From the NCBI GenBank assembly GCA_030706565.1, contig JAUZOH010000004.1, positions 1-33,131 of the forward strand: DNA of 33,131 nucleotides, in the 5' to 3' direction. Of this stretch, positions 1-7,060 are shown piece by piece (position 1 is the stretch's first letter; each line of letters starts with the position of its first letter). Below the pieces are notes generated by a model. That model was not told the DNA's origin and searched no databases. It worked only from the letters and a program-made list of their open reading frames with translations. Made by a program: the position numbers and the translations under genes. This stretch comes from Bacteroidota bacterium. Its GTDB lineage: Bacteria; Bacteroidota; Bacteroidia; Bacteroidales; JAUZOH01.

Positions 1-104
1 CGGTATATTTTACTGAATAAAAATACTATATTTTATTTTATTAAAGAAAATAGTTTGGCGTATTTTTTTTTTAACCAACTATTAAAAATCATACAAAAGG
101 AGAT

Positions 105-854
105 TTAAACTTTGAAATTTTTAGTTAGCAACATAAAATCATCAAGAATTGAAATATTTTTCTCTACAGCACTTCCCACAACTGCAATATCGGCACCCGC
201 CCGGTAAACAGATTCCAGATCTTCTACAGAGGATATCCCTCCTCCCACTACAAGTGGAATGGAGATATTCTTCCTTACCTCCGAGATCATCCGGTCATTT
301 ATTCTGTTGTGTGCCCCACTGCCGGCTTCAAGATAAATAAGTTTCAATCCCAGCATTTCTCCGGCAATAGCTGTTGCCACAACAATATCGTATTTATCGG
401 CAGGAATAGGCTTGGAATTGCTTATATATTCAACCGAGGTCATTTTCCCATTTTCAATCAGAATATAACCGGTAGAAATAACTTCCAGGTTGCTTTTCTT
501 TAACACAGGAGCCGCAATCACATGGTTTCCTATCAACAGTTCGGGATTTCGCCCGGAAATGAGGGATAACAGCAATAATCCATCGGCCTTATCCGAAATT
601 TGCAATAAACTACCCGGGAACAGTAATACAGGAATACTGCAGAGCTTTTTGATCTGCAGGATATGGTTATCCATACCGGAGGAAATAAGGCTACCCCCTA
701 CCAGCAATAAATCCACCCCAGCCCTTTCAGCCCGGTTAAGAATTTCAACAAGGGATTTATTGGTCTGCTTGTCAGGATCAATAAGCAAGGCGAAGATTTT
801 CCTCTTCCTGGTATTTTGAAGGATTGAATGATATATGGAACAATTGATATTCAC
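105..854 (-). CDS. Geranylgeranylglyceryl/heptaprenylglyceryl phosphate synthase family protein (GGGPS, PcrB-like)
   Basis: A TIM-barrel prenyltransferase expected to join a polyprenyl diphosphate to sn-glycerol-1-phosphate, giving an archaeal-type ether lipid precursor. Family motifs are visible in order: LIDPDK near residue 25 (start of the barrel and phosphate side), DLLLVGGS near 48, YLEAGSGA near 174, VGGGIS near 202 and GADIAVVGSAVE near 221, the last two forming the standard phosphate-binding loops. The length of 249 residues is normal for the family. The start is a GTG codon; no upstream ATG keeps the frame, and the family normally begins just before the IY segment seen here. It lies 22 bp downstream of the phosphopantetheinyl transferase gene and probably shares its transcript. 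Prenyl chain length and physiological role cannot be read from the sequence. The family call is secure. Confidence 0.9.
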   Translation of the reverse strand: MNINCSIYHSILQNTRKRKIFALLIDPDKQTNKSLVEILNRAERAGVDLLLVGGSLISSGMDNHILQIKKLCSIPVLLFPGSLLQISDKADGLLLLSLISGRNPELLIGNHVIAAPVLKKSNLEVISTGYILIENGKMTSVEYISNSKPIPADKYDIVVATAIAGEMLGLKLIYLEAGSGAHNRINDRMISEVRKNISIPLVVGGGISSVEDLESVYRAGADIAVVGSAVEKNISILDDFMLLTKNFKV

Positions 855-876
855 GACAGCTAGTGAAATTTTCTGA

Positions 877-1515
877 TTATTTGCTACACCAGACTATGAT
901 ATAATTGTCAATACTAAAAAAGTCCATCAGAAATCTTTCGCGCAGAAATTCATTATTGACCCATCCATAAATCTGACCTTCATCTTTCAACTCAAAAGGT
1001 TCAATAGTCAAATTTTGCTTGAAATTAATATTCTGCTTGTCGCAAATTTTATAAAGAGCCTCCTTGGCGCACCAATGAATATACAAGTGCCTCTTTTTCT
1101 TTTCTTTGCTTCCCCTGCAAATAACTTCATCATCGTTGATGAACTTAAAAGCCACCTTTTTGATTTTATGCGACATGAATTCCAGATCAATTCCTACTTT
1201 TTTGTTTCGGCTCATTAATACGGAAGTCAGTTTGTAAGAATGTGAAATGCTGATGTTATAGGAGCCATCCATTAAGAAAGGCTTTCTTTCCTTATTATAA
1301 ACAATTTTTGCCTCAGGATCCCCGGTGATGTCAACCAATAACGCCCTGACACTCAGCCACTCAAGTTTCCTGTCCGTGCTGAGGAAACTGTCTAAAATGG
1401 CTTTTTCGGTAGGATCAAGATTTATTTTGGAATAGAGTGTGTCATAATCTTCGGTAATTTCCCAAAGACCGAGCAGACAATCACTATTCATTTGTTTTTT
1501 TAATATTACACCCAT
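877..1515 (-). CDS. 4'-phosphopantetheinyl transferase superfamily protein
   Basis: Transfers the phosphopantetheine arm of coenzyme A to a conserved serine on acyl or peptidyl carrier proteins, turning them into active holo forms. The Sfp/AcpS-type metal-binding motif VGIDLEF is at residues 107-113 (D110 and E112) and the second signature W-C-A-K-E-A is at 148-153 (K151, E152). At 212 residues it is the size of the Sfp-like class, not of the short AcpS class. The ATG at 1515 is preferred over M9 because Bacteroidota relatives carry a comparable N-terminal strand before the LG-x-W segment. It lies between gldD (33 bp upstream) and the GGGPS gene (22 bp downstream). The target carrier protein is unknown; the housekeeping fatty-acid ACP is the simplest guess. 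Confidence 0.88.
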   Translation of the reverse strand: MGVILKKQMNSDCLLGLWEITEDYDTLYSKINLDPTEKAILDSFLSTDRKLEWLSVRALLVDITGDPEAKIVYNKERKPFLMDGSYNISISHSYKLTSVLMSRNKKVGIDLEFMSHKIKKVAFKFINDDEVICRGSKEKKKRHLYIHWCAKEALYKICDKQNINFKQNLTIEPFELKDEGQIYGWVNNEFLRERFLMDFFSIDNYIIVWCSK

Positions 1516-1548
1516 TGTTTTTTCCTTAACTGGGGATAAAAAATTAAA

Positions 1549-2139
1549 TTATTTCCATTTTATGGTCGCTATAAGGTGGTCAATATCTTTCTGAAAGAAA
1601 TCAATAACTGGTGCCAGCGAATCTTTATTGGGGTGAGTATCAAAATACAATGCTCCTCTCAAGAAATTATGCATACTATCGGTCAGTACAAAGTTAATAG
1701 ATGAAGCAGTATTACCTTTAATATGGTAAATAATTCCATAAATTTTCCTCTTTTTGTCCTGAACCAATTCCTCATTGATGGCATCGGCCTTGATGGTATG
1801 CTTATATGCAAGATTGCGGGATTCTTCAAAATATTTTGATAGATCATGGTTCAACCTGAAATAACTGATGTATATCTTCCCTTTATATTCTGGGAAATCT
1901 ATATTCATCCAATATGGTTCAGCTATTTCCCCCTTATATTTTTCAATTTTTCCATAAACCGGATATTCAAAAGAGTAAGGAAAATTACCGGCAAAAGCCC
2001 TATATTCTTTTTTAGGAAAATCTATTCGAAAATAACCACTGGGCTTAGGAGTATATTTTCTTTTACATGCCGAACCGCTGAACAAAACTAAAGTCAACCC
2101 GAAAAACCAGAAAACGCTCCTTAAATTTAATACTTTCAT
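1549..2139 (-). CDS. gldD: Gliding motility lipoprotein GldD
   Basis: A lipoprotein of the Bacteroidota gliding/type IX secretion gene set; in Flavobacterium its loss abolishes gliding. From the ATG at 2139 the protein begins MKVLNLRS, followed by a hydrophobic stretch and a lipobox ending G-S-A-C, with the lipidated cysteine at residue 25. The mature protein continues with the GldD-typical P-x-P-x-G-Y-x-R-I-D-F-P segment. An in-frame ATG lies at 2166, but it would add nine polar residues ahead of the signal peptide and sits inside a likely -7 promoter element (2164-2171), so the later start is chosen. It appears to head a gldD, phosphopantetheinyl transferase, GGGPS unit. The usual neighbour gldE is absent between ssb and gldD. 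Confidence 0.88.
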   Translation of the reverse strand: MKVLNLRSVFWFFGLTLVLFSGSACKRKYTPKPSGYFRIDFPKKEYRAFAGNFPYSFEYPVYGKIEKYKGEIAEPYWMNIDFPEYKGKIYISYFRLNHDLSKYFEESRNLAYKHTIKADAINEELVQDKKRKIYGIIYHIKGNTASSINFVLTDSMHNFLRGALYFDTHPNKDSLAPVIDFFQKDIDHLIATIKWK

Positions 2140-2163
2140 GAATTTCTTTTTACTACACCAGAA

Positions 2164-2171
2164 CAAATATA
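2164..2171 (-). promoter_or_regulatory. Probable -7 element of the gldD promoter
   Basis: On the minus strand this reads TATATTTG, an exact match to the Bacteroidota -7 consensus TAnnTTTG. It would start transcription about 20 nt before the gldD ATG at 2139. No clear TTTG -33 element is found at the proper 19-21 bp spacing; the nearest lies at 2201-2204, 29 bp away. The call therefore rests on the -7 box and its position after a terminator. Confidence 0.4.
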
Positions 2172-2237
2172 ACTACTAAATCGCAATATACCTGTTTACT
2201 CAAAGGTAGCAAAGGTGTAAAATTCTTATTTCTTTTC

Positions 2238-2279
2238 AAAAAAAAACCACTTTTCTCTAGAAAAATGATGAAAAGTGGT
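2238..2279 (-). terminator. Intrinsic terminator after ssb
   Basis: On the minus strand a perfect 9-bp stem (arms 2246-2254 and 2271-2279, ACCACTTTT and its complement) with a 16-nt loop is followed by an uninterrupted run of about nine T (2238-2246). This is a classic intrinsic terminator, about 90 nt past the ssb stop codon. It separates mutY/ssb from the gldD unit. Confidence 0.75.
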
Positions 2280-2368
2280 CTTAAAACATCTTGATTAAAA
2301 TCATTATAGAAGAAATAATAATGAAGTATAATTTTAAAAATTGATGTCGTGCAAATCCTCAATAAAGA

Positions 2369-2785
2369 CTAGAAAGGGAGATCATCGGCCTCATTTACAG
2401 AATCGGTCTGTGGCTCTTCTTCAGAAACCACTGGTTCGGCAGAAGAACCATTGTCAGTAGTTTTCTTTCCAAGCATTTGCATTGTATTGGCGAATATCTC
2501 GGTCATGTAATGTTTGGCACCGTCTTTCTCATAAGAACGGGTCTTTATTCTTCCTTCGATATAAAGCTGAGTTCCTTTTTTTACGTACTTCTCAGCAACC
2601 TCAGCAAGTTTATTCCATAAAACGATATTGTGCCATTCGGTGGATTCAACCCTTTCACCATTTTTATTTTTAAAGTTTTCACTGGTAGCCAGAGGAAACT
2701 TAGCCACGGTGATATTGTTGTCCAAATAACGAACTTCAGGATCTTTCCCAACGTTCCCTACTAAAATAACTTTATTTACTGCCAT
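2369..2785 (-). CDS. ssb: Single-stranded DNA-binding protein
   Basis: Coats single-stranded DNA during replication, repair and recombination and recruits partner proteins through its acidic tail. The N-terminal OB fold begins with the typical MAVNKVILVGNVGKDPEVRY and includes the W-H-N-I-V-L-W strand and the K-x-G-T-Q-L-Y-I-E-G-R segment. After a low-complexity linker rich in E, S and P the protein ends with D-D-L-P-F, the conserved partner-docking tip. At 138 residues it is slightly short but complete. It lies 59 bp downstream of mutY and is followed by an intrinsic terminator. A weak -7-like box (TATTTTTG, minus strand, 2836-2843) lies just upstream but has no -33 partner, so cotranscription with mutY is also possible. 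Confidence 0.96.
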   Translation of the reverse strand: MAVNKVILVGNVGKDPEVRYLDNNITVAKFPLATSENFKNKNGERVESTEWHNIVLWNKLAEVAEKYVKKGTQLYIEGRIKTRSYEKDGAKHYMTEIFANTMQMLGKKTTDNGSSAEPVVSEEEPQTDSVNEADDLPF

Positions 2786-2844
2786 TTTATATTTTTTTGG
2801 TTTATATATAAATATAATATTTTTTAAAGAAAGTTCAAAAATAT

Positions 2845-3924
2845 TTAAAAATATTCAAAATAATTGCCCAGGCTTAACGAATCCAGGAATTTATGAATCA
2901 GCCGGGGAAAAGTATAGTGCTGCATTTCAGCCAGATGTACTGCCTTAAAACTTTCAGAAAAAAGTCCGTCTTCACCTACTTTAAGAATGATAAATTTTGC
3001 GCTAATAACCTGATGTGTAAGAATATGTTTAAATATCCGGCTGGTTAATAAAATATCATACTTATTCTCATTAAAAATTTGTTTCCATCCAGCCGTTTCT
3101 TTTAATTGATAAAGATTCAGTTCATGTTCTGATTCAATAAGGGGAAACTCAAAAAGAGAGTTCCAGATATCCTGCTTCGTTCTTTTTTGAATAAAACACT
3201 TATCCTTTTTAATCATAACAAGATAATAGAAATGACGTATTTTCTTTTCTACCTTCTTTTTCCGTACAGGTAAAAAGTCAACTTGCTGATTTTTATAAGC
3301 AAAACATTCAGTATTAAAGGGGCAAACCAGGCATTTTGGGTTGCGTTCAGTACAATGCAAAGCCCCAAAATCCATTATGGCCTGATTGTACAGGCCGGGA
3401 TTATCTTTGTCCAATAATTCACTGGCTTGTTTTTCAAATGTAGATCTGCCCGGACTGCTGTCGACCGGCAGTTCAATACCAAAAATCCGGGACAACACCC
3501 TGAAAACATTACCATCTAAAACGGCATAGGGCTGATTAAATGAAAATGAAGCAATTGCAGCAGCAGTATACTTTCCTATTCCCTTTAATTTGATAATTTT
3601 GTTATAGTCGGAAGGGAATATCCCATGATAATCATTCAGAATGGTTTTGGCAGCAGAATGAAGATTCCTTGCCCGGGAATAATAACCAAGGCCTTCCCAG
3701 AGTTTTAAAACCTCATCGGTTTGAGCTTCGGCCAATTTTTTTATATCCGGAAAATGCTTGATAAAACGGTAATAATAATCTGTTCCCTGTGCAATCCGGG
3801 TTTGTTGCAGAATTATTTCAGAAACCCATATATAGTAAGGATTCAGTGTATGACGCCAGGGAAGATCCCGCTTATTATGGGAGTACCAATGCAGAAGAAC
3901 AGTTTGAAAAAAGACGGATTCCAT
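2845..3924 (-). CDS. mutY: A/G-specific adenine glycosylase MutY
   Basis: Removes adenine mispaired with 8-oxoguanine or guanine at the start of base excision repair. The catalytic glutamate is E36 in S-E-I-I-L-Q-Q-T. The helix-hairpin-helix is at about 112-125 (L-K-G-I-G-K-Y-T), with the catalytic aspartate D137 in V-L-D-G-N-V. The iron-sulfur loop has four cysteines at 191, 198, 201 and 207 with the expected C-x6-C-x2-C-x5-C spacing. The C-terminal part (about 225-359) is the NUDIX-like domain that recognises 8-oxoguanine. The length of 359 residues is normal. The gene diverges from the HU gene at 4062 and is followed by ssb in the same direction. Confidence 0.96.
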   Translation of the reverse strand: MESVFFQTVLLHWYSHNKRDLPWRHTLNPYYIWVSEIILQQTRIAQGTDYYYRFIKHFPDIKKLAEAQTDEVLKLWEGLGYYSRARNLHSAAKTILNDYHGIFPSDYNKIIKLKGIGKYTAAAIASFSFNQPYAVLDGNVFRVLSRIFGIELPVDSSPGRSTFEKQASELLDKDNPGLYNQAIMDFGALHCTERNPKCLVCPFNTECFAYKNQQVDFLPVRKKKVEKKIRHFYYLVMIKKDKCFIQKRTKQDIWNSLFEFPLIESEHELNLYQLKETAGWKQIFNENKYDILLTSRIFKHILTHQVISAKFIILKVGEDGLFSESFKAVHLAEMQHYTFPRLIHKFLDSLSLGNYFEYF

Positions 3925-3974
3925 TATTTTACAGGCTGGTTAAAAAAAATACCTGCCAAAAATAATTCAAATGT

Positions 3975-4006
3975 TTTTCATTAAATTAATAAATCGTTTA
4001 TATTTG
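3975..4006 (+). promoter_or_regulatory. Probable promoter of the HU gene
   Basis: TATATTTG at 3999-4006 matches the Bacteroidota -7 consensus TAnnTTTG exactly. Twenty bases upstream, TTTT at 3975-3978 matches three of four positions of the -33 TTTG. The start of transcription would fall near 4013, leaving a leader of about 49 nt before the HU ATG. Confidence 0.5.
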
Positions 4007-4061
4007 CAATTCAGAAAATTAAAAAAATTATATAAATAATTGAAAATTAAAGTATTTTAAA

Positions 4062-4346
4062 ATGACAAAAGCAGACATTGTTAACGAAATTTCCAAAAAT
4101 ACTGGAATAGAAAAGATCACTGTTCAAAAAACGGTAGAGTCTTTCATGGAGACAATCAAAGACTCTTTGTCGAAAGACAAAAATGTATATCTGAGAGGTT
4201 TTGGCAGTTATATTGTAAAGAAAAGAGCTAAAAAAACAGCCAGGAATATCTCTAAAAACACCACCATTATTATTCCAGAACACTTTATTCCTGCTTTCAA
4301 GCCAGCGAGGACATTTGTGAGCAAAGTAAAAAATAATGTCAAATAA
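4062..4346 (+). CDS. HU family DNA-binding protein
   Basis: A small histone-like protein that bends and compacts DNA as a dimer. The sequence starts M-T-K-A-D-I-V, the usual first helix of HU/IHF proteins. The central G-F-G-S-Y signature is followed by a basic, DNA-gripping arm (K-K-R-A-K-K-T-A-R-N) and the closing P-A-F-K-P-A-R strand. At 94 residues it is full length. It cannot be assigned to HU or to an IHF subunit from sequence alone; Bacteroidota usually carry several paralogues. It diverges from mutY. The gene for the 29-residue basic peptide follows after 43 bp and is probably cotranscribed. The start region has no Shine-Dalgarno sequence. Confidence 0.93.
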   Translation: MTKADIVNEISKNTGIEKITVQKTVESFMETIKDSLSKDKNVYLRGFGSYIVKKRAKKTARNISKNTTIIIPEHFIPAFKPARTFVSKVKNNVK

Positions 4347-4389
4347 TTATAAATAGACGTTGTTTTAATTTTAATATAAATCTAAAATC

Positions 4390-4479
4390 ATGCCAAGCGG
4401 AAAGAAGAGAAAGAGACATAAGATGTCGACGCATAAACGTAAAAAACGTTTACGCAAAAATAGGCATAAGAAAAAGTAA
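4390..4479 (+). CDS. 29-residue basic peptide of the AURKAIP1/COX24 (mS38/bS22-like) type
   Basis: A very short but convincing gene: ATG, 29 codons, TAA. The product begins MPSGKKRKRHKM and ends R-K-N-R-H-K-K-K; about two thirds of its residues are K, R or H. The K-R-x-H-K-M ... H-K-R-K-K-R-L-R-K-x-R-H-K pattern is that of the C-terminal domain of mitochondrial AURKAIP1/COX24 (mS38) and of the short proteins annotated with that domain name in Bacteroidota. By analogy with mS38 and mycobacterial bS22 it may be a small-subunit ribosomal protein near the decoding site; that role is inference. It lies 43 bp after the HU gene and before the RNase G gene. Confidence 0.85.
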   Translation: MPSGKKRKRHKMSTHKRKKRLRKNRHKKK

Positions 4480-4526
4480 TTGTATTTTTCAAATACCTTA
4501 TTCATAAGAACAATTTAAGCATTGTA

Positions 4527-4575
4527 AAACCTAAAAAGCCCTAGGGATTTTTAGGTTTGCTTTGTTATTTTCGTT
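4527..4575 (+). terminator. Probable terminator after the basic peptide gene
   Basis: A perfect 11-bp AT-rich stem (AAACCTAAAAA at 4527-4537, its complement at 4548-4558) encloses a 10-nt GC-rich loop and is followed by an interrupted T-rich stretch. It lies about 48 nt after the stop codon of the peptide gene. The T tract is not continuous, so termination may be partial and some readthrough into the RNase G gene is possible. Confidence 0.5.
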
Positions 4576-4622
4576 CCTATAAAAAATTATTATGCATATA
4601 TTTTAGCTAATAAGTAGAAGTT

Positions 4623-6179
4623 GTGAGCAACGAATTAGTGATTGATGTAACTCCCTCTGAAATTGCGATAGCTTTATTGGAAGACAAACGACTGGTTGAG
4701 CTGAACAAGGAAAAAAGTAACATTCAATTTTCTGTAGGTGATATATACCTGGGGAAAGTTAAAAAAATAATGCCCGGCCTGAATGCTGCATTCGTAGATG
4801 TAGGCTATGAAAAAGATGCTTTTCTTCACTATTTGGATTTAGGACCCCAATTCCGTACCTTACACAGGTACCTGACTTACGCACTATCAAATTCTAAGAA
4901 AAACAAACTCATCCCTTTACAAAAATTCAATGGGGAACCTGATATTGATAAAAATGGAAAAATAGGCCAGGTTTTAACTACAGGTCAGCCGGTACTTGTC
5001 CAAATTGCCAAAGAACCTATCTCCACCAAAGGGCCAAGATTAAGTTCTGAAATTTCAATTGCCGGCAGAAATCTTGTGCTGATTCCTTTTTCGGATAAAG
5101 TTTCCATATCGCAAAAGATTAAATCTAACGAGGAAAAAATCAGATTAAAAAAACTTTTATTAAGCATTAAACCCAAAAATTATGGGGTTATAGTTCGCAC
5201 TGCTTCTGAAGGGAAAATGGTGGCTGTGTTGGATTCTGAATTAAGAGGCCTGGTGAAAAAATGGGAGGTATCTTTTGAACAGTTAAAAGGGTCTACCCCC
5301 CCCAAGGTGATAATTAATGAAATAAACCGCACCTCTGCGATTTTGCGCGACATGCTTAACGGATCCTTCAGTAGTATTTATGTAAACGACGAAACTATAC
5401 TTCACGAAATAAAGGAATATATAAGCTCAATTGCCCCTGAAAAAGAAAAAATCGTCAAATTATATGAGGGAGGCGAACCTATCTTCGATCATTTCGGGAT
5501 AGAAAAACAAATTAAAGCCTTATTTGGCCGGACGGTCTCTTTTAAAAACGGGGCTTATTTAATTATTGAACATACAGAAGCTTTACATGTTATTGATGTC
5601 AACAGCGGAAACAGATCTAAATCCGGAAGCGATCAGGAGACTAATGCCCTGGAGGTAAACCTGGCTGCTGCAGAAGAAATTGCCCGTCAATTACGCCTTC
5701 GCGATATGGGCGGTATTATCGTCGTTGATTTTATCGATATGCACGATCAGGAACACAAACAATTGTTGTTTGAAAAGATGAAAGACTTCATGTCTACTGA
5801 CCGTACCAAACATAATATCCTTCCTTTAAGTAAATTCGGCCTTATGCAAATCACCCGGCAAAGGGTCAGGCCTGAAATGAATGTAGCAACACTTGAAAAG
5901 TGTCCTACCTGCAAAGGAACCGGAGAAATAACCTCAAGTATTCTGCTGATCGATGAAATTGAAAATAACCTGAGCTATCTGATTTCAAATGAAAAAATTA
6001 AAAAAATGACCTTAAAAGTACACCCTTATATCGCAGCATTCATTAATAAGGGGCTTATATCCTGCAGGTTAAAGTGGTTGTTTAAATACCATTGCTTTAT
6101 AAAAGTTCTGCCTATTTCTTCCTATCATTTTCTGGAATTTCATTTCTTCTATCCGAACGGTGAAGAAATTCTTTCATAG
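4623..6179 (+). CDS. rng: Ribonuclease G/E family endoribonuclease
   Basis: A single-strand-specific endoribonuclease for mRNA decay and rRNA/tRNA maturation. The S1 RNA-binding domain lies at about 37-130 (V-G-D-I-Y-L-G-K-V, G-L-N-A-A-F-V-D-V-G). The DNase I-like catalytic region has the two metal-binding aspartates D325 (D-V-N-S-G-N) and D369 (V-V-D-F-I-D-M). The zinc-link cysteines are C427 and C430 in C-P-T-C-K-G-T-G. At 518 residues without the long E. coli RNase E scaffold tail it is RNase G-sized. The start is GTG at 4623, giving the expected M-S-N-E-L-V-I-D beginning. A run of eight C at 5296-5303, in frame as T-P-P-K, is unusual for this AT-rich gene. A bidirectional terminator follows. 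Confidence 0.94.
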   Translation: MSNELVIDVTPSEIAIALLEDKRLVELNKEKSNIQFSVGDIYLGKVKKIMPGLNAAFVDVGYEKDAFLHYLDLGPQFRTLHRYLTYALSNSKKNKLIPLQKFNGEPDIDKNGKIGQVLTTGQPVLVQIAKEPISTKGPRLSSEISIAGRNLVLIPFSDKVSISQKIKSNEEKIRLKKLLLSIKPKNYGVIVRTASEGKMVAVLDSELRGLVKKWEVSFEQLKGSTPPKVIINEINRTSAILRDMLNGSFSSIYVNDETILHEIKEYISSIAPEKEKIVKLYEGGEPIFDHFGIEKQIKALFGRTVSFKNGAYLIIEHTEALHVIDVNSGNRSKSGSDQETNALEVNLAAAEEIARQLRLRDMGGIIVVDFIDMHDQEHKQLLFEKMKDFMSTDRTKHNILPLSKFGLMQITRQRVRPEMNVATLEKCPTCKGTGEITSSILLIDEIENNLSYLISNEKIKKMTLKVHPYIAAFINKGLISCRLKWLFKYHCFIKVLPISSYHFLEFHFFYPNGEEILS

Positions 6180-6192
6180 GAATAAAAAGCAT

Positions 6193-6225
6193 AAAAAAAA
6201 GGAAGTCAAACGACTTCCTTTTTTT
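6193..6225. terminator. Bidirectional intrinsic terminator
   Basis: The 7-bp stem GGAAGTC/GACTTCC (6201-6207, 6212-6218) with a 4-nt loop is flanked by eight A (6193-6200) and seven T (6219-6225). It works as a terminator in both directions: for the RNase G gene on the plus strand and for the outer-membrane protein gene ending at 6240 on the minus strand. Confidence 0.9.
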
Positions 6226-6239
6226 ATGTTTTTATAAAA

Positions 6240-6755
6240 CTAGAACCTGAATTTCAATGATAAACCCAGGTCAAATAAGTTTATTCCTGCATAATGGGGG
6301 GCAATTTCAAAAAAAGGCTTGTAATCCAGGCCAATAACCAGAGGTATTTCTTTAATCCTGTACTCAAGGCCTAAATACCCGTCTATACCAATAAATGGAC
6401 CATAATCTACATTATTATCATAAGAATAATAATGATGATAACCGAAAAATTCCTCATTTCTGTCATAATAAGCCGCACCCACATGCAAACCATAACCGCT
6501 CATGAAATAAAAACCATTGGCAAGGTCAAGTAAAGCGGGAGTATGATTTATTCGCAAGCCGGTAAGTTTAAAACCCCCATACCATACATCGCCAAGGATA
6601 CCTTCATAAGCAACATCGCTACTTACAAAATGTTTGAAAGTTATCCCTGAAGAATAACCGCCCCTTATACCAACAGAATTTTTATAGCTCTGAGAAAAAC
6701 CTGTAGTTAAACTCAAAAACAAAAAAGAAATTACTATTAAACGTTTCATATTCAT
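6240..6755 (-). CDS. Small outer-membrane beta-barrel-like protein, function unknown
   Basis: Not assigned to a named family. The protein has an N-terminal signal peptide: a short basic start (M-N-M-K-R), a hydrophobic core L-I-V-I-S-F-L-F-L-S-L and a cleavage region ending G-F-S-Q. The mature part of about 150 residues alternates polar and hydrophobic residues with many G and Y, and ends in L-K-F-R-F. A terminal phenylalanine is the usual C-terminal signal for outer-membrane barrels. Its size suggests about eight strands. ATG codons at 6755 and 6749 are both possible starts; a TTG further upstream is less likely. Barrel topology is inferred from strand pattern only. Confidence 0.7.
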   Translation of the reverse strand: MNMKRLIVISFLFLSLTTGFSQSYKNSVGIRGGYSSGITFKHFVSSDVAYEGILGDVWYGGFKLTGLRINHTPALLDLANGFYFMSGYGLHVGAAYYDRNEEFFGYHHYYSYDNNVDYGPFIGIDGYLGLEYRIKEIPLVIGLDYKPFFEIAPHYAGINLFDLGLSLKFRF

Positions 6756-7060
6756 CAATTTAAAATTAATTTTTCATCTATCTTATTTTATCTGCCCACC
6801 TCACTAACAATATATTATAAATCTTAAGCCCTTCAAAATAAATACTCCCATACATTCCTTAAAAGAATGCCGGCTCATCATTTCGGTACAAATGTAGAAA
6901 ATAAATCGGGAAATACATTGACCAACAAACTCATAACATAAATTGAATGGATTTTGTTGTTTAATTCTTATCCTTAATTTTAAAATTTTTTAAGCTAATC
7001 TTCAATAAAAAACCTCTTCCATTTTGGGAAAGAGGTCTTTTATACTATTTCTTGAGGATA
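6756..7060. other. Intergenic region between the beta-barrel gene and the DUF3467 gene
   Basis: About 305 bp of AT-rich DNA with no credible gene. It holds the terminator of the RNA polymerase operon at 7006-7041 and, at 6889-6896 on the minus strand, TACATTTG, an exact Bacteroidota -7 box. That box could drive the beta-barrel gene with a leader of about 125 nt, but no TTTG -33 element stands at the right distance. Confidence 0.6.
7006..7041 (-). terminator. Terminator of the rpoBC-DUF3467 operon
   Basis: On the minus strand the stem ACCTCTT/AAGAGGT (7012-7018 with 7030-7036), extended by inner C-G pairs past a bulge, is followed by a T tract complementary to the A run before 7012. It stands about 20 nt after the DUF3467 stop codon, the expected place for the end of the long expression operon. 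Confidence 0.75.

Noticed and set aside
49-83. Possible terminator hairpin after the GGGPS gene
   Set aside because: The stem has a bulge, and the T run lies in the loop and not after the stem on the minus strand.
95-102. Shine-Dalgarno-like AAAAGGAG on the plus strand
   Set aside because: No plus-strand gene starts at a suitable distance; it lies next to the stop codon of the minus-strand GGGPS gene.
2153-2362. 69-codon minus-strand open frame between ssb and gldD
   Set aside because: It spans the ssb terminator and the probable gldD promoter, has no recognisable domain and a composition typical of noncoding AT-rich DNA.
2836-2843. -7-like box upstream of ssb
   Set aside because: It matches TAnnTTTG on the minus strand but no TTTG stands at 19-21 bp, and such matches are frequent in this AT-rich sequence.
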